64,000 nt of DNA from Pseudodonghicola flavimaris (GTDB lineage: Bacteria > Pseudomonadota > Alphaproteobacteria > Rhodobacterales > Rhodobacteraceae), in the NCBI RefSeq assembly GCF_030164425.1, contig NZ_JASNJD010000009.1, forward strand, positions 62,001-126,000, in the 5' to 3' direction. This document shows positions 19,882 through 29,037 of the stretch, piece after piece (positions within the stretch are counted from its first letter, which is position 1; each line of letters begins with the position of its first letter). The position numbers were made by a program, and so were the translations under genes. The notes under the pieces are model-generated. The model saw nothing but the letters and a program-made list of their open reading frames with translations. It was not told the DNA's origin and ran no database searches.

Positions 19882-20898
19882 ATGATCCACAAGAACTGGG
19901 CTGAACTGATCAAGCCGACGCAGCTTGAGGTGAAGCCGGGCAACGATCCCGCACGTCAGGCCACTCTGGTCGCCGAACCGCTGGAACGCGGCTTCGGTCT
20001 GACTCTGGGCAACGCTCTGCGCCGTATCCTGATGTCGTCGCTGCAAGGCGCCGCCATCACCAGCGTGCAGATCGACAACGTGCTGCACGAATTCTCGAGC
20101 GTCGCCGGCGTTCGCGAGGATGTAACCGACATCATCCTGAACCTCAAGGGTGTGTCGCTGCGGATGGAAGTCGAAGGGCCGAAGCGCCTGTCGATCTCCG
20201 CCAAAGGCCCGGCCGTGGTCACCGCCGGTGACATCAGCGAGAGCGCAGGGATCGAGATCCTGAACCGCGATCACGTGATCTGCCACCTCGACGACGGTGC
20301 CGACCTGTTCATGGAACTGACCGTGAACACCGGCAAGGGCTATGTCTCCGCCGACAAGAACAAGCCGGAAGACGCCCCCATCGGTCTGATCCCGATCGAC
20401 GCGATCTATTCGCCGATCAAGCGCGTCAGCTACGATGTGCAGCCCACCCGTGAGGGCCAGGTGCTGGACTATGACAAGCTGACCATGAAGATCGAAACCG
20501 ACGGGTCGGTGACGCCCGATGACGCCGTGGCCTTCGCCGCGCGCATCCTGCAGGACCAGCTGTCGATCTTCGTGAACTTCGACGAGCCGGAGGCCGCCGG
20601 TCGCCAGGATGAGGACGACGGGCTGGAATTCAACCCGCTGCTTCTGAAGAAGGTGGACGAACTGGAACTGTCTGTCCGGTCCGCGAACTGCCTGAAGAAC
20701 GACAACATCGTCTATATCGGCGACCTGATCCAGAAAACCGAAGCCGAGATGCTGCGCACCCCGAACTTCGGCCGCAAGTCGCTGAACGAGATCAAGGAAG
20801 TGCTGTCGGGCATGGGCCTGCACCTGGGCATGGATGTCGAGGACTGGCCGCCGGACAACATCGAGGATCTGGCGAAGAAATTCGAAGACAGCTTCTGA
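19882..20898 (+). CDS. rpoA: RNA polymerase subunit alpha
   Basis: Assembles the polymerase core and contacts UP elements and activators. It has 338 residues from the ATG at 19882 ([17 protein letters not shown]), which has a GGAGGGA site; the open frame extends 10 codons further but that part is not conserved. The NTD ([25 protein letters not shown]) and the CTD helix-hairpin-helix region ([41 protein letters not shown]) are both complete. Confidence 0.97.
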   Translation: MIHKNWAELIKPTQLEVKPGNDPARQATLVAEPLERGFGLTLGNALRRILMSSLQGAAITSVQIDNVLHEFSSVAGVREDVTDIILNLKGVSLRMEVEGPKRLSISAKGPAVVTAGDISESAGIEILNRDHVICHLDDGADLFMELTVNTGKGYVSADKNKPEDAPIGLIPIDAIYSPIKRVSYDVQPTREGQVLDYDKLTMKIETDGSVTPDDAVAFAARILQDQLSIFVNFDEPEAAGRQDEDDGLEFNPLLLKKVDELELSVRSANCLKNDNIVYIGDLIQKTEAEMLRTPNFGRKSLNEIKEVLSGMGLHLGMDVEDWPPDNIEDLAKKFEDSF

Positions 20899-21046
20899 TC
20901 TTCGGAAAGACTTTCGGGGGAGGGCGCCAGCTCTCCCCCAAATTCCCGGGTCTTGCCGGGGACGATCTGGGCAATCCCGCCCCAAGGAGAGCGGCTGACA
21001 CGCATCGGCCGTCGGACAAAGCAAAACCTGTAGAAGGATTTAGAAA

Positions 21047-21466
21047 ATGCGTCACGCACGTGGTTACCGCCGCCTGAACCGCACGCACGAGCACCGCAAG
21101 GCGCTCTTTGCCAACATGGCCGGCTCGCTGATCGAGCATGAGCAGATCAAGACCACCCTGCCCAAAGCCAAAGAACTGCGTCCGATCGTTGAAAAACTGA
21201 TCACGCTGGCCAAACGCGGCGATCTGCACGCCCGCCGTCAGGCCGCTGCGCGTCTGAAGCAGGATCAGCACGTTGCCAAGCTCTTCGAAGTGCTGGGCCC
21301 GCGCTATGCCGAGCGTCAGGGCGGTTACATCCGTGTCCTGAAAGCCGGCTTCCGCTATGGCGACATGGCACCGATGGCGATCATCGAATTCGTCGACCGC
21401 GATGTCGACGCCAAAGGCGCAGCCGACAAGGCCCGCGTCGCGGCAGAGGAAGCCGTGGAGGAGTAA
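21047..21466 (+). CDS. rplQ: 50S ribosomal protein L17
   Basis: Exit-tunnel-side protein of 139 residues. [34 protein letters not shown] and [30 protein letters not shown] are diagnostic. It has an acidic/Ala-rich tail. Last gene of the alpha operon, followed by a strong terminator. Confidence 0.97.
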   Translation: MRHARGYRRLNRTHEHRKALFANMAGSLIEHEQIKTTLPKAKELRPIVEKLITLAKRGDLHARRQAAARLKQDQHVAKLFEVLGPRYAERQGGYIRVLKAGFRYGDMAPMAIIEFVDRDVDAKGAADKARVAAEEAVEE

Positions 21467-21491
21467 TCCCCACCGCATCCGGTTCGAATTC

Positions 21492-21526
21492 AGGGGGCGC
21501 GGCCTGCGTGGGCCGCGCCCCTTTTT
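21492..21526. terminator. Intrinsic terminator after rplQ
   Basis: A stem of about 12 bp (AGGGGGCGCGGCC / GGCCGCGCCCCT) with a short loop and a TTTTT tail. It lies between rplQ and the convergent host-attachment gene and may serve both strands. Confidence 0.88.
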
Positions 21527-21546
21527 CGTGGCCGACAGGTCCGCGC

Positions 21547-21993
21547 CTACATCGCGTCCAGCGCCGCCTTCAGTTCGCTCTCGATCTTCGGGCGGGGGTG
21601 GTTGGTCAGCGTCTTGGGGATCTCCGCTACCACGCGGCGGCGAACCTCGCTGTGCAGCTCTTCGCGCAGTTGCCCCAGCAGCTTGGGATCGGCGGCAATG
21701 ACCAGCCGGTCGAATGCGCCCCGGTGGGCATGGGCATAGAGCAGCGCCGCAAGTTCCTTGGCGAAGCGCTCGCGCACCAGCACATGCCAGTCCGCCGCCT
21801 CCATCGCCGACATCTGGTTGGGGCCGCCATCGGCACGGCGTCCGGGGCGGTCGGCGTCCTGCGGCACCTCCGGGTGATCCTCGCGGGCGATGACCTCGAA
21901 ATTCGGATCGGCGTGATCCGTGAGGTTGCGCATCAGCAGGGCCTTTTCGCCGTCCGCCACCACAACCCAGGTTCCGTTCGTCAGTTCCGGCAT
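21547..21993 (-). CDS. Host attachment family protein
   Basis: 148 residues resembling the 'protein required for attachment to host cells' family (PF10116 type). It starts WVVVADGEKALLMRN, and its C-terminal part has FDRLVIAADPKLLGQLREEL...VVAEIPKTLTNHP, the pattern that recalls archaeal release-factor/Pelota-like central domains. The name comes from an Agrobacterium attachment phenotype; the biochemical role is unknown. It is cytoplasmic with no signal peptide. It is a single gene convergent with rplQ and divergent from the protease gene. Confidence 0.75.
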   Translation of the reverse strand: MPELTNGTWVVVADGEKALLMRNLTDHADPNFEVIAREDHPEVPQDADRPGRRADGGPNQMSAMEAADWHVLVRERFAKELAALLYAHAHRGAFDRLVIAADPKLLGQLREELHSEVRRRVVAEIPKTLTNHPRPKIESELKAALDAM

Positions 21994-22147
21994 ATCCGTC
22001 TCCCCTCTCTCTATGCTACCCGATCAATGTAGGAATGCGCCGCTGCTCAACCAACCGTCACCGGCCGTGAGCGCTGCGGGGGCGGCGGCCGTCTTGCATT
22101 CGCGGAATGCCGGGCGCATATCCGGAGGCAACGGAAAAGGAGGCCCG

Positions 22148-23530
22148 ATGTTCCGCATTCTCCTGATTATGCTGGGCTTGTCGCTGACACAGCCGGCCCT
22201 GGCCGAGACCCGCGTTCCCCAATCGCAGAGCGAGATTTCGCTGGGCTTCGCGCCGCTGGTAAAGGCGGCCGCCCCGGCTGTCGTCAACATCTATGCCAAG
22301 ATCGTGACGCAGGGCTATGACAGCCCCTTTGCCGGCGATCCGTTCTTCCGCGATTTCTTCAAGGGCTTCGGCACGCCGCGGCAAAGGGTGCAGAATTCGC
22401 TGGGCTCGGGGGTGATCCTCTCGTCCGACGGGATCGTGGTGTCGAACTATCACGTGGTGGCGGAGGCGACAGAAATCCGCGTCGCCACCAACGACCGCAA
22501 GGAATACGACGCCAAGGTGGTGCTGGCCGACAAGGCCGCCGATCTGGCCATCCTGCAGCTGCAGGGGGCGCAGGACCTGCCGCATCTGACCCTGCGCAAT
22601 TCCGACCGGGTCGAGGTGGGGGAACTGGTGCTGGCGATCGGCAACCCCTTCGGCGTCGGCCAGACTGTCAGCAGCGGCATCGTCTCCGGCCTGGCGCGGA
22701 CCGGCGGAGCCAGCGGTGGCGGGCTGGGCTATTTCATCCAGACCGATGCGCCGATCAACCCGGGCAACTCCGGTGGTGCGCTGATCGACGTCAACGGCGA
22801 TCTGATCGGCATCAACTCGCGTATCCTGTCGCGGTCGGGCGGGTCGAACGGCATCGGCTTTGCCATCCCGGCCAATCTGGTGGCGCAATTCGTCAAGCAG
22901 GCGCAGGCGGGCGAGCAGAGCTTTCAGCGCCCCTGGGCCGGCATGGCGGGTCAGCCGGTGGATTCCGATCTGGCCCATTCCTTGGGTCTGGACCTGCCCG
23001 AGGGCATCGTGATCTCCGATTTGCACCCCGACAGCCCCTTTGCCAAGGCCGGGTTCAGGGTCGGCGACGTGATCACCCAGGTCGACGGGCTGCCGGTGAA
23101 CTCTGCGCCAGAGATGGTGTTCCGCATGACGGTGACCGGCATCGGCGAGACCGCGAAATTCACCCGCGTCCGCGATGGTCAGCCCGAGGAGATCGCCGTC
23201 AGGATGATCCCGGCTCCGAACAAACCGGCGGCAGAGCCGATCACGCTGGGCGACAAGACGGTGCTGCCCGGCCTGTCGGTGGCGCGGATCAATCCGGCGG
23301 TGATCACCCGGGTCGACCTGCCGCTCTCGGCCGAGGGGGTGGTGATCACCGACCCCGGCCGATATGGCGCCCGCGCCGGGCTGAGGCCGGGCGATGTGAT
23401 CGTCAGCATCAACGACGTGGCAATCAGCCGGACCGGGGATGTGAAAAAGGCGCTGACCGATCCGGGCCGATGGCTGAAGATGGATTTGCTGCGCCACGGT
23501 CAGCAGGTCAGCCTGCGGTTCCGGCTCTGA
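22148..23530 (+). CDS. DegP/HtrA-type periplasmic serine protease
   Basis: Envelope quality-control protease/chaperone, 460 residues from the ATG at 22148. A Sec signal peptide of about 19 residues ends at ALA. The trypsin-like domain has the triad His102 (SNYHVV), Asp132 (AADLAIL) and Ser208 (NPGNSGGAL). Two PDZ domains follow, about 245-335 and 370-455. GGAGG lies upstream. The gene following it, rarA, starts 3 bases after the stop. Which Deg paralogue (DegP, Q or S) it is cannot be assigned from the sequence alone; two PDZ domains argue against DegS. Confidence 0.92.
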   Translation: MFRILLIMLGLSLTQPALAETRVPQSQSEISLGFAPLVKAAAPAVVNIYAKIVTQGYDSPFAGDPFFRDFFKGFGTPRQRVQNSLGSGVILSSDGIVVSNYHVVAEATEIRVATNDRKEYDAKVVLADKAADLAILQLQGAQDLPHLTLRNSDRVEVGELVLAIGNPFGVGQTVSSGIVSGLARTGGASGGGLGYFIQTDAPINPGNSGGALIDVNGDLIGINSRILSRSGGSNGIGFAIPANLVAQFVKQAQAGEQSFQRPWAGMAGQPVDSDLAHSLGLDLPEGIVISDLHPDSPFAKAGFRVGDVITQVDGLPVNSAPEMVFRMTVTGIGETAKFTRVRDGQPEEIAVRMIPAPNKPAAEPITLGDKTVLPGLSVARINPAVITRVDLPLSAEGVVITDPGRYGARAGLRPGDVIVSINDVAISRTGDVKKALTDPGRWLKMDLLRHGQQVSLRFRL

Positions 23531-23533
23531 TCG

Positions 23534-24850
23534 GTGGCCGATCTCTTTGACAGTCCCGGCGGGGGAGAGGCCCCCGCCGCCCCGAACCGGCCGCTGGCAG
23601 ACCGCCTGCGGCCGAAAGCGTTGAGCGAGGTGATCGGTCAGGGCCAGATCCTCGACCCTGACGGGCCGCTGGGGGCGATGCTGGCGGCGCATTCGCTGTC
23701 GTCGCTGATCCTCTGGGGGCCTCCCGGGGTGGGCAAGACCACCATCGCCCGGTTGCTGGCGGAAAAGAGCGATCTGCATTTCGTCCAGATCAGCGCCATC
23801 TTCACCGGTGTCGCCGATCTGAAGAAGGTGTTCGAGGCCGCCAAGTTGCACCGCAGGGCCGGCAAGGGCACGCTGCTCTTCGTCGACGAGATCCACCGCT
23901 TCAACAAGGCGCAGCAGGACGGCTTCCTGCCCTATATGGAGGATGGCACCATCCTGCTGATCGGGGCGACCACCGAAAACCCGTCGTTCGAACTGAACGC
24001 GGCGCTTCTGTCGCGCGCGCAGGTGCTGGTGCTGGAACGCCTCAGCCTGGCCGACCTGGAACGCCTTGCCCAGCGGGCGGAGAAGGAACTGGGCCGGCCG
24101 CTGCCGCTGGACGGTCCGGCGCGCGAGGCGCTGCTGGAGATGGCCGATGGCGATGGGCGGACGCTGCTGAACCTGATCGAACAGGCAATGGCCTGGAAGG
24201 TCGAGGGCAAGCTGAACACCGATCAGCTCGCCACCCGGCTGATGCGGCGGGCGGCGAAATACGACAAATCCGGGGATGAGCATTACAACCTGATCTCGGC
24301 GCTGCACAAATCGGTGCGCGGGTCGGACCCGGACGCGGCGCTCTACTGGTTCGCGCGGATGCTGGAGGGGGGCGAGGACCCCCGCTATCTGGCCCGCCGG
24401 CTGGTGCGCATGGCGGTGGAGGATATCGGTCTGGCCGATCCGCAGGCGCAGACCCATTGCCTGCACGCCTGGGAGACCTATGAACGTATCGGCTCGCCCG
24501 AAGGGGAACTGGCGCTGGCGCAGGCGGTGATCTATCTGGCGCTGGCCCCGAAATCCAACGCCGGCTACGTCGCCTACAAGGCCGCGCGCAAGCTTGCCAA
24601 ACAGAGCGGCAGCGCGCCGCCGCCCAAGCATATCCTGAACGCGCCCACCGCGATGATGAAGGATCAGGGCTATGGCGCCGGCTATGCCTATGATCACGAC
24701 GCGGAAGAGGGGTTCTCGGGCCAGAACTACTTCCCCGAGGAGATGCGGCGGCCGGTGATCTATTCCCCGGTTGAGCGCGGGTTCGAGCGGGAACTGAAGA
24801 AACGGCTCGATTTCTTCACCCGGCTCAGGCTGCAGCGGCAGGGAAACTAG
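23534..24850 (+). CDS. rarA: Replication-associated recombination ATPase RarA
   Basis: AAA+ ATPase (MgsA/RarA, Mgs1/WRNIP1 family) acting at stalled replication forks. It has 438 residues with a GTG start (MADLFDSPGGGEAP). Walker A GPPGVGKTT, Walker B LLFVDEIHRFNKAQQD and sensor 1 IGATTENPSFELNAALLSR are intact, followed by the tetramerisation/C-terminal domain (HYNLISALHKSVRGSDPDAALYW). It is packed 3 bases behind the protease gene. Confidence 0.95.
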   Translation: MADLFDSPGGGEAPAAPNRPLADRLRPKALSEVIGQGQILDPDGPLGAMLAAHSLSSLILWGPPGVGKTTIARLLAEKSDLHFVQISAIFTGVADLKKVFEAAKLHRRAGKGTLLFVDEIHRFNKAQQDGFLPYMEDGTILLIGATTENPSFELNAALLSRAQVLVLERLSLADLERLAQRAEKELGRPLPLDGPAREALLEMADGDGRTLLNLIEQAMAWKVEGKLNTDQLATRLMRRAAKYDKSGDEHYNLISALHKSVRGSDPDAALYWFARMLEGGEDPRYLARRLVRMAVEDIGLADPQAQTHCLHAWETYERIGSPEGELALAQAVIYLALAPKSNAGYVAYKAARKLAKQSGSAPPPKHILNAPTAMMKDQGYGAGYAYDHDAEEGFSGQNYFPEEMRRPVIYSPVERGFERELKKRLDFFTRLRLQRQGN

Positions 24851-24892
24851 GCTGTGCTTGACTCTGTTGCGCCTGCGCGCGACAGACCGGCC

Positions 24893-25273
24893 ATGATGTA
24901 TTCGGTTGCACTTGTGGCCGCGGGCGGCGCGATCGGCGCCTCGCTGCGGTATCTGACGGGGCTGGCGGTCACCTGGGCGCTGGATCACCCGACCTTCCCC
25001 ATGGCGATTATCACCGTCAATATCCTGGGATCCTTCATCATGGGGGTTTTCGTGGTGCTTGCCGCGCATAAGGGGCTGACCCATCTGAGCCCGCTGATCG
25101 TGACCGGGTTTCTCGGCGGCTTCACCACCTTCTCCTCCTTCTCGCTGGAGACGGTGAACCTGATCGAACGCGGCGCCGTCGGGCAGGCCGCGCTTTATGT
25201 GCTGCTCTCGGTCGGGGTGTCGATCCTGGCGCTGGCCGGCGGCATGCTGCTGACACGGGGGGCCGTCGCATGA
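24893..25273 (+). CDS. crcB: Fluoride ion channel CrcB/Fluc
   Basis: Dual-topology fluoride exporter, 126 residues when started at the ATG at 24893 (MMYSVALVAAGGAIGASLRYL); a GTG 39 bases upstream is less likely. Four hydrophobic segments are present. The signature GxxGAxxRY at the start and GFLGGFTTFSSFSLE near residue 78 are intact. No fluoride riboswitch fits in the 42-base gap upstream. The stop overlaps the next gene (ATGA). Confidence 0.93.
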   Translation: MMYSVALVAAGGAIGASLRYLTGLAVTWALDHPTFPMAIITVNILGSFIMGVFVVLAAHKGLTHLSPLIVTGFLGGFTTFSSFSLETVNLIERGAVGQAALYVLLSVGVSILALAGGMLLTRGAVA

Positions 25274-26316
25274 GCAGGGTTCAAACCATTACTGTGGCCG
25301 AGGGCGATGGCGATCAGCGGCTGGACCGTTGGCTGAAGCGGCAGTTCCCGCATGTCAGCCAGGGCCGGATCGAGAAGATGTGCCGCAAGGGCGAGCTGCG
25401 CGTCGACGGTGCCCGCGCCAAGGCCTCGACCCGGGTCGAGGTCGGCCAGCAGGTGCGCGTTCCGCCGCTGCCGGATGCCGATCAGCCGGCGCCGCCGCCG
25501 ACCCGCACCCGGGTGAGCGAGGCGGATGCGCGGATGATCCGCGACTGCGTGATCTATCGCGACGACGACATCATCGCGCTGAACAAGCCGCCGGGGCTGG
25601 CGGTGCAGGGCGGGTCCGGCACCACCAAACATGTCGATGGCCTGGGCGAGGCGCTGCGCTTCGGGCTGGAGGAAAATCCGCGGCTGGTGCACCGTCTGGA
25701 CAAGGACACCTCTGGCGTGCTGCTGCTGGCGCGGCGGCGCGAGGTGGCGGCAGCGCTGACCGCCTGTTTCCGCCACAAGGCGACGCGCAAGATCTACTGG
25801 GCGGTGGTGGCCGGTGTGCCGACCCCCTATCTAGGCGAGATCAAGGCCGGGTTGGTCAAGGCGCCGGGCCATGGGGCCCGCGGCGAGGGGGAGAAGATGA
25901 TCGCGGTGCATCCGCGCGACATCGACGACACCCCCGGCGCCAAGCGCGCCCACACGCTCTATGCCACGCTCTACCGTGTCGGCAGCCGTGCCGCCTGGGT
26001 GGCGCTGGAACCGCTGACCGGGCGGACCCACCAGCTGCGGGTCCATATGGCCGAGATGGGCCATCCGATCGCCGGCGACGGCAAATACGGCGGCTCCGGG
26101 CAGGAGAACATGGGGGACGGCTGGGGCGCGCAGATCGGCGGCATCATCAGCAAGAAGCTGCACCTGCATGCCCGCAGCCTGACCTTTGAGCACCCCGTCA
26201 CCCGCAAGGAGATGACGATCACCGCCGAGCTGCCAGAGCATATGAAACAGACGTTCGAGACCTTCGGCTGGACCGAGGATCTGGCCGAGGACGACCCCTT
26301 CGAGGCGATCCGATGA
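25270..26316 (+). CDS. RluA-family 23S rRNA pseudouridine synthase (RluC-like)
   Basis: 348 residues. An N-terminal S4-like domain (QRLDRWLKRQFPHVSQGRIEKMCRKGELRVDG) is followed by the catalytic domain with the RluA motif RLVHRLDKDTSGVLLLAR, in which the Asp is the nucleophile, and LTGRTHQLRVHMAEMGHPIAGDGKYG. The S4-plus-catalytic layout suggests RluC/RluD type; the exact target uridines are not deducible. It is coupled to crcB and to the following HAD gene by 4-base overlaps. Confidence 0.92.
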   Translation: MSRVQTITVAEGDGDQRLDRWLKRQFPHVSQGRIEKMCRKGELRVDGARAKASTRVEVGQQVRVPPLPDADQPAPPPTRTRVSEADARMIRDCVIYRDDDIIALNKPPGLAVQGGSGTTKHVDGLGEALRFGLEENPRLVHRLDKDTSGVLLLARRREVAAALTACFRHKATRKIYWAVVAGVPTPYLGEIKAGLVKAPGHGARGEGEKMIAVHPRDIDDTPGAKRAHTLYATLYRVGSRAAWVALEPLTGRTHQLRVHMAEMGHPIAGDGKYGGSGQENMGDGWGAQIGGIISKKLHLHARSLTFEHPVTRKEMTITAELPEHMKQTFETFGWTEDLAEDDPFEAIR

Positions 26317-26990
26317 GCCTGCGGCTGGCAATCTTCGACGTCGACGGCACGCTGGTCGACAGCCAGGCCGCCATCGTCGCGGCGATGGAGGGGGCCTTTG
26401 GCGGTGCTGGCCTGCCGGTGCCCTCGCGCGCCGCGATCCTGTCAATCGTCGGGCTGTCGCTGGACCACGCGATGCTGCGGCTGGTGCCGGAGGCGGAGGC
26501 GACGACCCGCGCCGGTCTGGTCGATGGCTACAAGGCGACCTATCACGCCAACCGTCTGGCCCAGGGCGCGGCCCATTCACCGCTGTTTCCCGGCGCGAGG
26601 GAGATGCTGGAGGCGCTGAACGCGCAACCCGACACGCTGCTGGCGGTGGCCACCGGCAAATCGCGCCGCGGTCTGGACGCGCTGATCGAGGCGCATGGGC
26701 TGGAGCAGCTCTTCATCTCGCGCCAGGTGGCGGACGATCATCCCTCCAAGCCGCATCCCTCGATGATCGAGGCGGCGCTGGCCGATGCCGGTGTCGGACC
26801 GGCAGAGGCGGTGATGATCGGCGACACCACATATGACATGGACATGGCGCGCGCCGCGGGGGTTCCCGGGCTGGGCGTCGGCTGGGGCTATCACCCGGTG
26901 GAGGCGCTGGCGCCGACGGCGCGGCGTGTGATCGCGGGGATGGACGATCTGGTCCCGGCGCTGGAAGACATCTGGAAAGACCCGACATGA
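26313..26990 (+). CDS. HAD-IA family phosphatase (phosphoglycolate phosphatase-like)
   Basis: 225 residues. HAD motif I is DVDGTLVDSQ near the N-terminus, motif II is the Thr in VATGKSRRG, and motifs III/IV are in SKPHPSMIE and MIGDTTYDMDMA. Substrate uncertain: phosphoglycolate or another small phosphomonoester. It overlaps the pseudouridine synthase and the ATP12 gene by 4 bases each. Confidence 0.9.
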   Translation: MSLRLAIFDVDGTLVDSQAAIVAAMEGAFGGAGLPVPSRAAILSIVGLSLDHAMLRLVPEAEATTRAGLVDGYKATYHANRLAQGAAHSPLFPGAREMLEALNAQPDTLLAVATGKSRRGLDALIEAHGLEQLFISRQVADDHPSKPHPSMIEAALADAGVGPAEAVMIGDTTYDMDMARAAGVPGLGVGWGYHPVEALAPTARRVIAGMDDLVPALEDIWKDPT

Positions 26991-27691
26991 GCGAATGGAA
27001 ACGCAAACGGTTCTGGGACGCGGCCACGGTGGAGGCGGCGGAGGACGGCTTTACCGTCCTGCTGGACGGCCGCGCGGTGAAAACCCCGGCCAAGGCCGCG
27101 CTGATCCTGCCGACCGCCCGCATGGCCGAGGCCGTCGCCGCCGAATGGGCAGCCCAGGGCGAAGAGATAGATCCGCTTGCGATGCCTTTCACCCGCTCGG
27201 CCAATGCGGCGATCGACAAGGTGCGCCCACAGCAGGCCGAGGTCGCCGACATGCTGGCCGATTACGGCGACAGCGATCTGCTGTGCTACCGGGCCGATGC
27301 CCCGCGTGAGCTGGCCGACCGGCAGGCAGAGCTCTGGGATCCGGCGCTGGACTGGGCGGCCACGGCATTGGGCGCCCGGCTGGAGCCGCGGGCCGGCATC
27401 ATGCACCAGCCGCAGGCCCCCAAGGCGCTGGCGCGGCTCAGGGCGCAGGTCCATGCACTGGACCCGTTCCGGCTGGCCGCGTTTCACGATCTGGTGAGCC
27501 TGACCGGCTCTCTGGTGCTGGGATTTGCCGCCGCCGAAGGCTGGCGCGACGCCGAGAGCATCTGGCAGCTGTCGCGTCTGGACGAGCTCTGGCAGGAGGA
27601 GCAATGGGGCCGCGACGACGAGGCCCATGCCACCGCAGAGCACAAGCGCAGGGCCTTTCTGCACGCCAAGGATTTCTTTGATTTTTCATAA
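26987..27691 (+). CDS. ATP12 family F1-ATPase assembly chaperone
   Basis: 234 residues. It is homologous to mitochondrial Atp12/ATPAF2, which holds the F1 alpha subunit during assembly; the family is characteristic of alphaproteobacteria. It starts MSEWKRKRFWDAATV and has the VLLDGRAVKTPAKAALILPT motif and the LxxYxDSDLLCYRAD block. It ends a coupled operon crcB-rluA-HAD-ATP12. Confidence 0.92.
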   Translation: MSEWKRKRFWDAATVEAAEDGFTVLLDGRAVKTPAKAALILPTARMAEAVAAEWAAQGEEIDPLAMPFTRSANAAIDKVRPQQAEVADMLADYGDSDLLCYRADAPRELADRQAELWDPALDWAATALGARLEPRAGIMHQPQAPKALARLRAQVHALDPFRLAAFHDLVSLTGSLVLGFAAAEGWRDAESIWQLSRLDELWQEEQWGRDDEAHATAEHKRRAFLHAKDFFDFS

Positions 27692-27889
27692 GTGTTCAGC
27701 GACTGGGCGCGGCCCGGGGACGGGCCCGTAACCCATTCGTTTGTCTGATCGCGCCCTTGACGTAGCTTGATGAATCCGACCACACTTACGCATGCTGAAG
27801 GGGAGCAATCCATTTCGGTTAGGGATCCGGTATGATTTCTGCCGGCAAATCCATCACCGAAGGTGGTGGGAAATCAGGAAGAGGTGAAA

Positions 27890-28906
27890 ATGAAAAAATC
27901 CGTATTTTTCGGGGCGCTGACGCTGGCTGGCCTGGCCGCTGGCGCAGCCGCCGCGGGTACGATGGACGACGTCAAGGCGCGCGGTAAGCTGAACTGCGGC
28001 GTGTCGACCGGTCTCGTCGGTTTCTCGGCACCCGATGCGAATGGGGAATGGGGTGGTTTCGATGTGGCGGTTTGCCGCGCGGTGGCCGCGGCGGTCCTGA
28101 GCGATCCGTCGGCTGTCGAATTCGTTCCGACCACCGGCAAGACCCGCTTTACCGCCCTGGCGTCGGGCGAAATCGATCTGCTGGCGCGGAACACCACCTG
28201 GACGTTCTCGCGCGATGTCGATCTGAAGTTCGAATTCGTCGGCGTGAACTACTACGACGGTCAGGGTTTCATGGTTCCCAAGGAACTGGGCGTGAGCTCG
28301 GCCAAGGAACTGGACGGCGCCACCGTCTGCATCCAGACCGGCACCACCACCGAGCTGAACCTGGCCGATTTCTTCCGCGCCAACAACATCAGCTATGAGC
28401 CGGTGCCGATCGAGACCAATGCAGAAGCGCAGCAGCAGTATCTGGCCGGCGCCTGCGACGTCTACACCACCGATGCCTCCGGCCTGGCCGCGACCCGTGC
28501 CACCTTCGAGAACCCGGGCGATCACGTGATCCTGCCCGAGATCATCTCGAAAGAGCCGCTGGGTCCGCTGGTCCGTCACGGCGACAACGAATGGGGCGAT
28601 GTGGTCCGCTGGACCCTGAACGCGCTGATCGCAGCTGAAGAATATGGCATCACGTCCGCCAATATCGAAGAACTGTCGAAAGGCACCAATAACCCGGAAA
28701 TCAACCGCCTGCTGGGGACCGAAGGCACCCTGGGCGAAATGCTCGGCCTGGACAAGGAATGGGCCAAGCGCGCGATTTCCGCCGGCGGCAACTATGGCGA
28801 AATCTTCGCCAAGACCATCGGCGAAAACACCCCCGTCGGCCTGGCGCGTGGTCTGAACGCGCAGTGGACCAACGGTGGCCTGATGTACTCGCCGCCGTTC
28901 CGGTAA
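27890..28906 (+). CDS. bztA: Amino-acid ABC transporter, periplasmic binding protein (BztA/AapJ)
   Basis: 338 residues from the ATG at 27890, preceded by GAGGTG; nine further upstream codons are open but not signal-like. The signal peptide MKKSVFFGALTLAGLAAGAAAAG is of Sec type. The mature domain starts TMDDVKARGKLNCGVSTGLVGFSAPD, typical of the general or glutamate/glutamine/aspartate/asparagine binding proteins. First gene of bztABCD. The promoter in the 200-base gap upstream could not be placed firmly. Confidence 0.94.
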   Translation: MKKSVFFGALTLAGLAAGAAAAGTMDDVKARGKLNCGVSTGLVGFSAPDANGEWGGFDVAVCRAVAAAVLSDPSAVEFVPTTGKTRFTALASGEIDLLARNTTWTFSRDVDLKFEFVGVNYYDGQGFMVPKELGVSSAKELDGATVCIQTGTTTELNLADFFRANNISYEPVPIETNAEAQQQYLAGACDVYTTDASGLAATRATFENPGDHVILPEIISKEPLGPLVRHGDNEWGDVVRWTLNALIAAEEYGITSANIEELSKGTNNPEINRLLGTEGTLGEMLGLDKEWAKRAISAGGNYGEIFAKTIGENTPVGLARGLNAQWTNGGLMYSPPFR

Positions 28907-28920
28907 CCAGAACAGCAATC

Positions 28921-28949
28921 AGGGCGCGGGGGATCCCGCGCCCTTTTTG
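28921..28949 (+). terminator. Terminator/attenuator between bztA and bztB
   Basis: A perfect 10-bp stem AGGGCGCGGG / CCCGCGCCCT with a TTTTT tail, 15 bases after bztA. Placed inside the operon, it would let the binding protein be made in excess over the membrane components. Confidence 0.85.
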
Positions 28950-29037
28950 CATTTTCATAAAACTGGTCCGGTCTTCCCTGAGCGGGGATCAACTCCGCCT
29001 GTGACAGAGACCGTGACGCACGGGGATTGCTACGGTC

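Noticed and set aside
24851-24892. Fluoride riboswitch in front of crcB
   Set aside because: The gap after rarA is only 42 bases and shows no pseudoknot-like pattern, too short for this riboswitch.
22058-25084. 1008-codon open frame on the minus strand opposite the DegP-like protease and rarA
   Set aside because: It is the antisense shadow of two clearly real genes in GC-rich DNA. The translation is rich in Arg/His/Gln/Gly and lacks any family motif.
27692-27889. Promoter or nitrogen-control site upstream of bztA
   Set aside because: A TTGACG (27759-27764) and a TATGAT near 27831 exist but do not form a properly spaced pair, and no sigma54 GG-N10-GC element was found.
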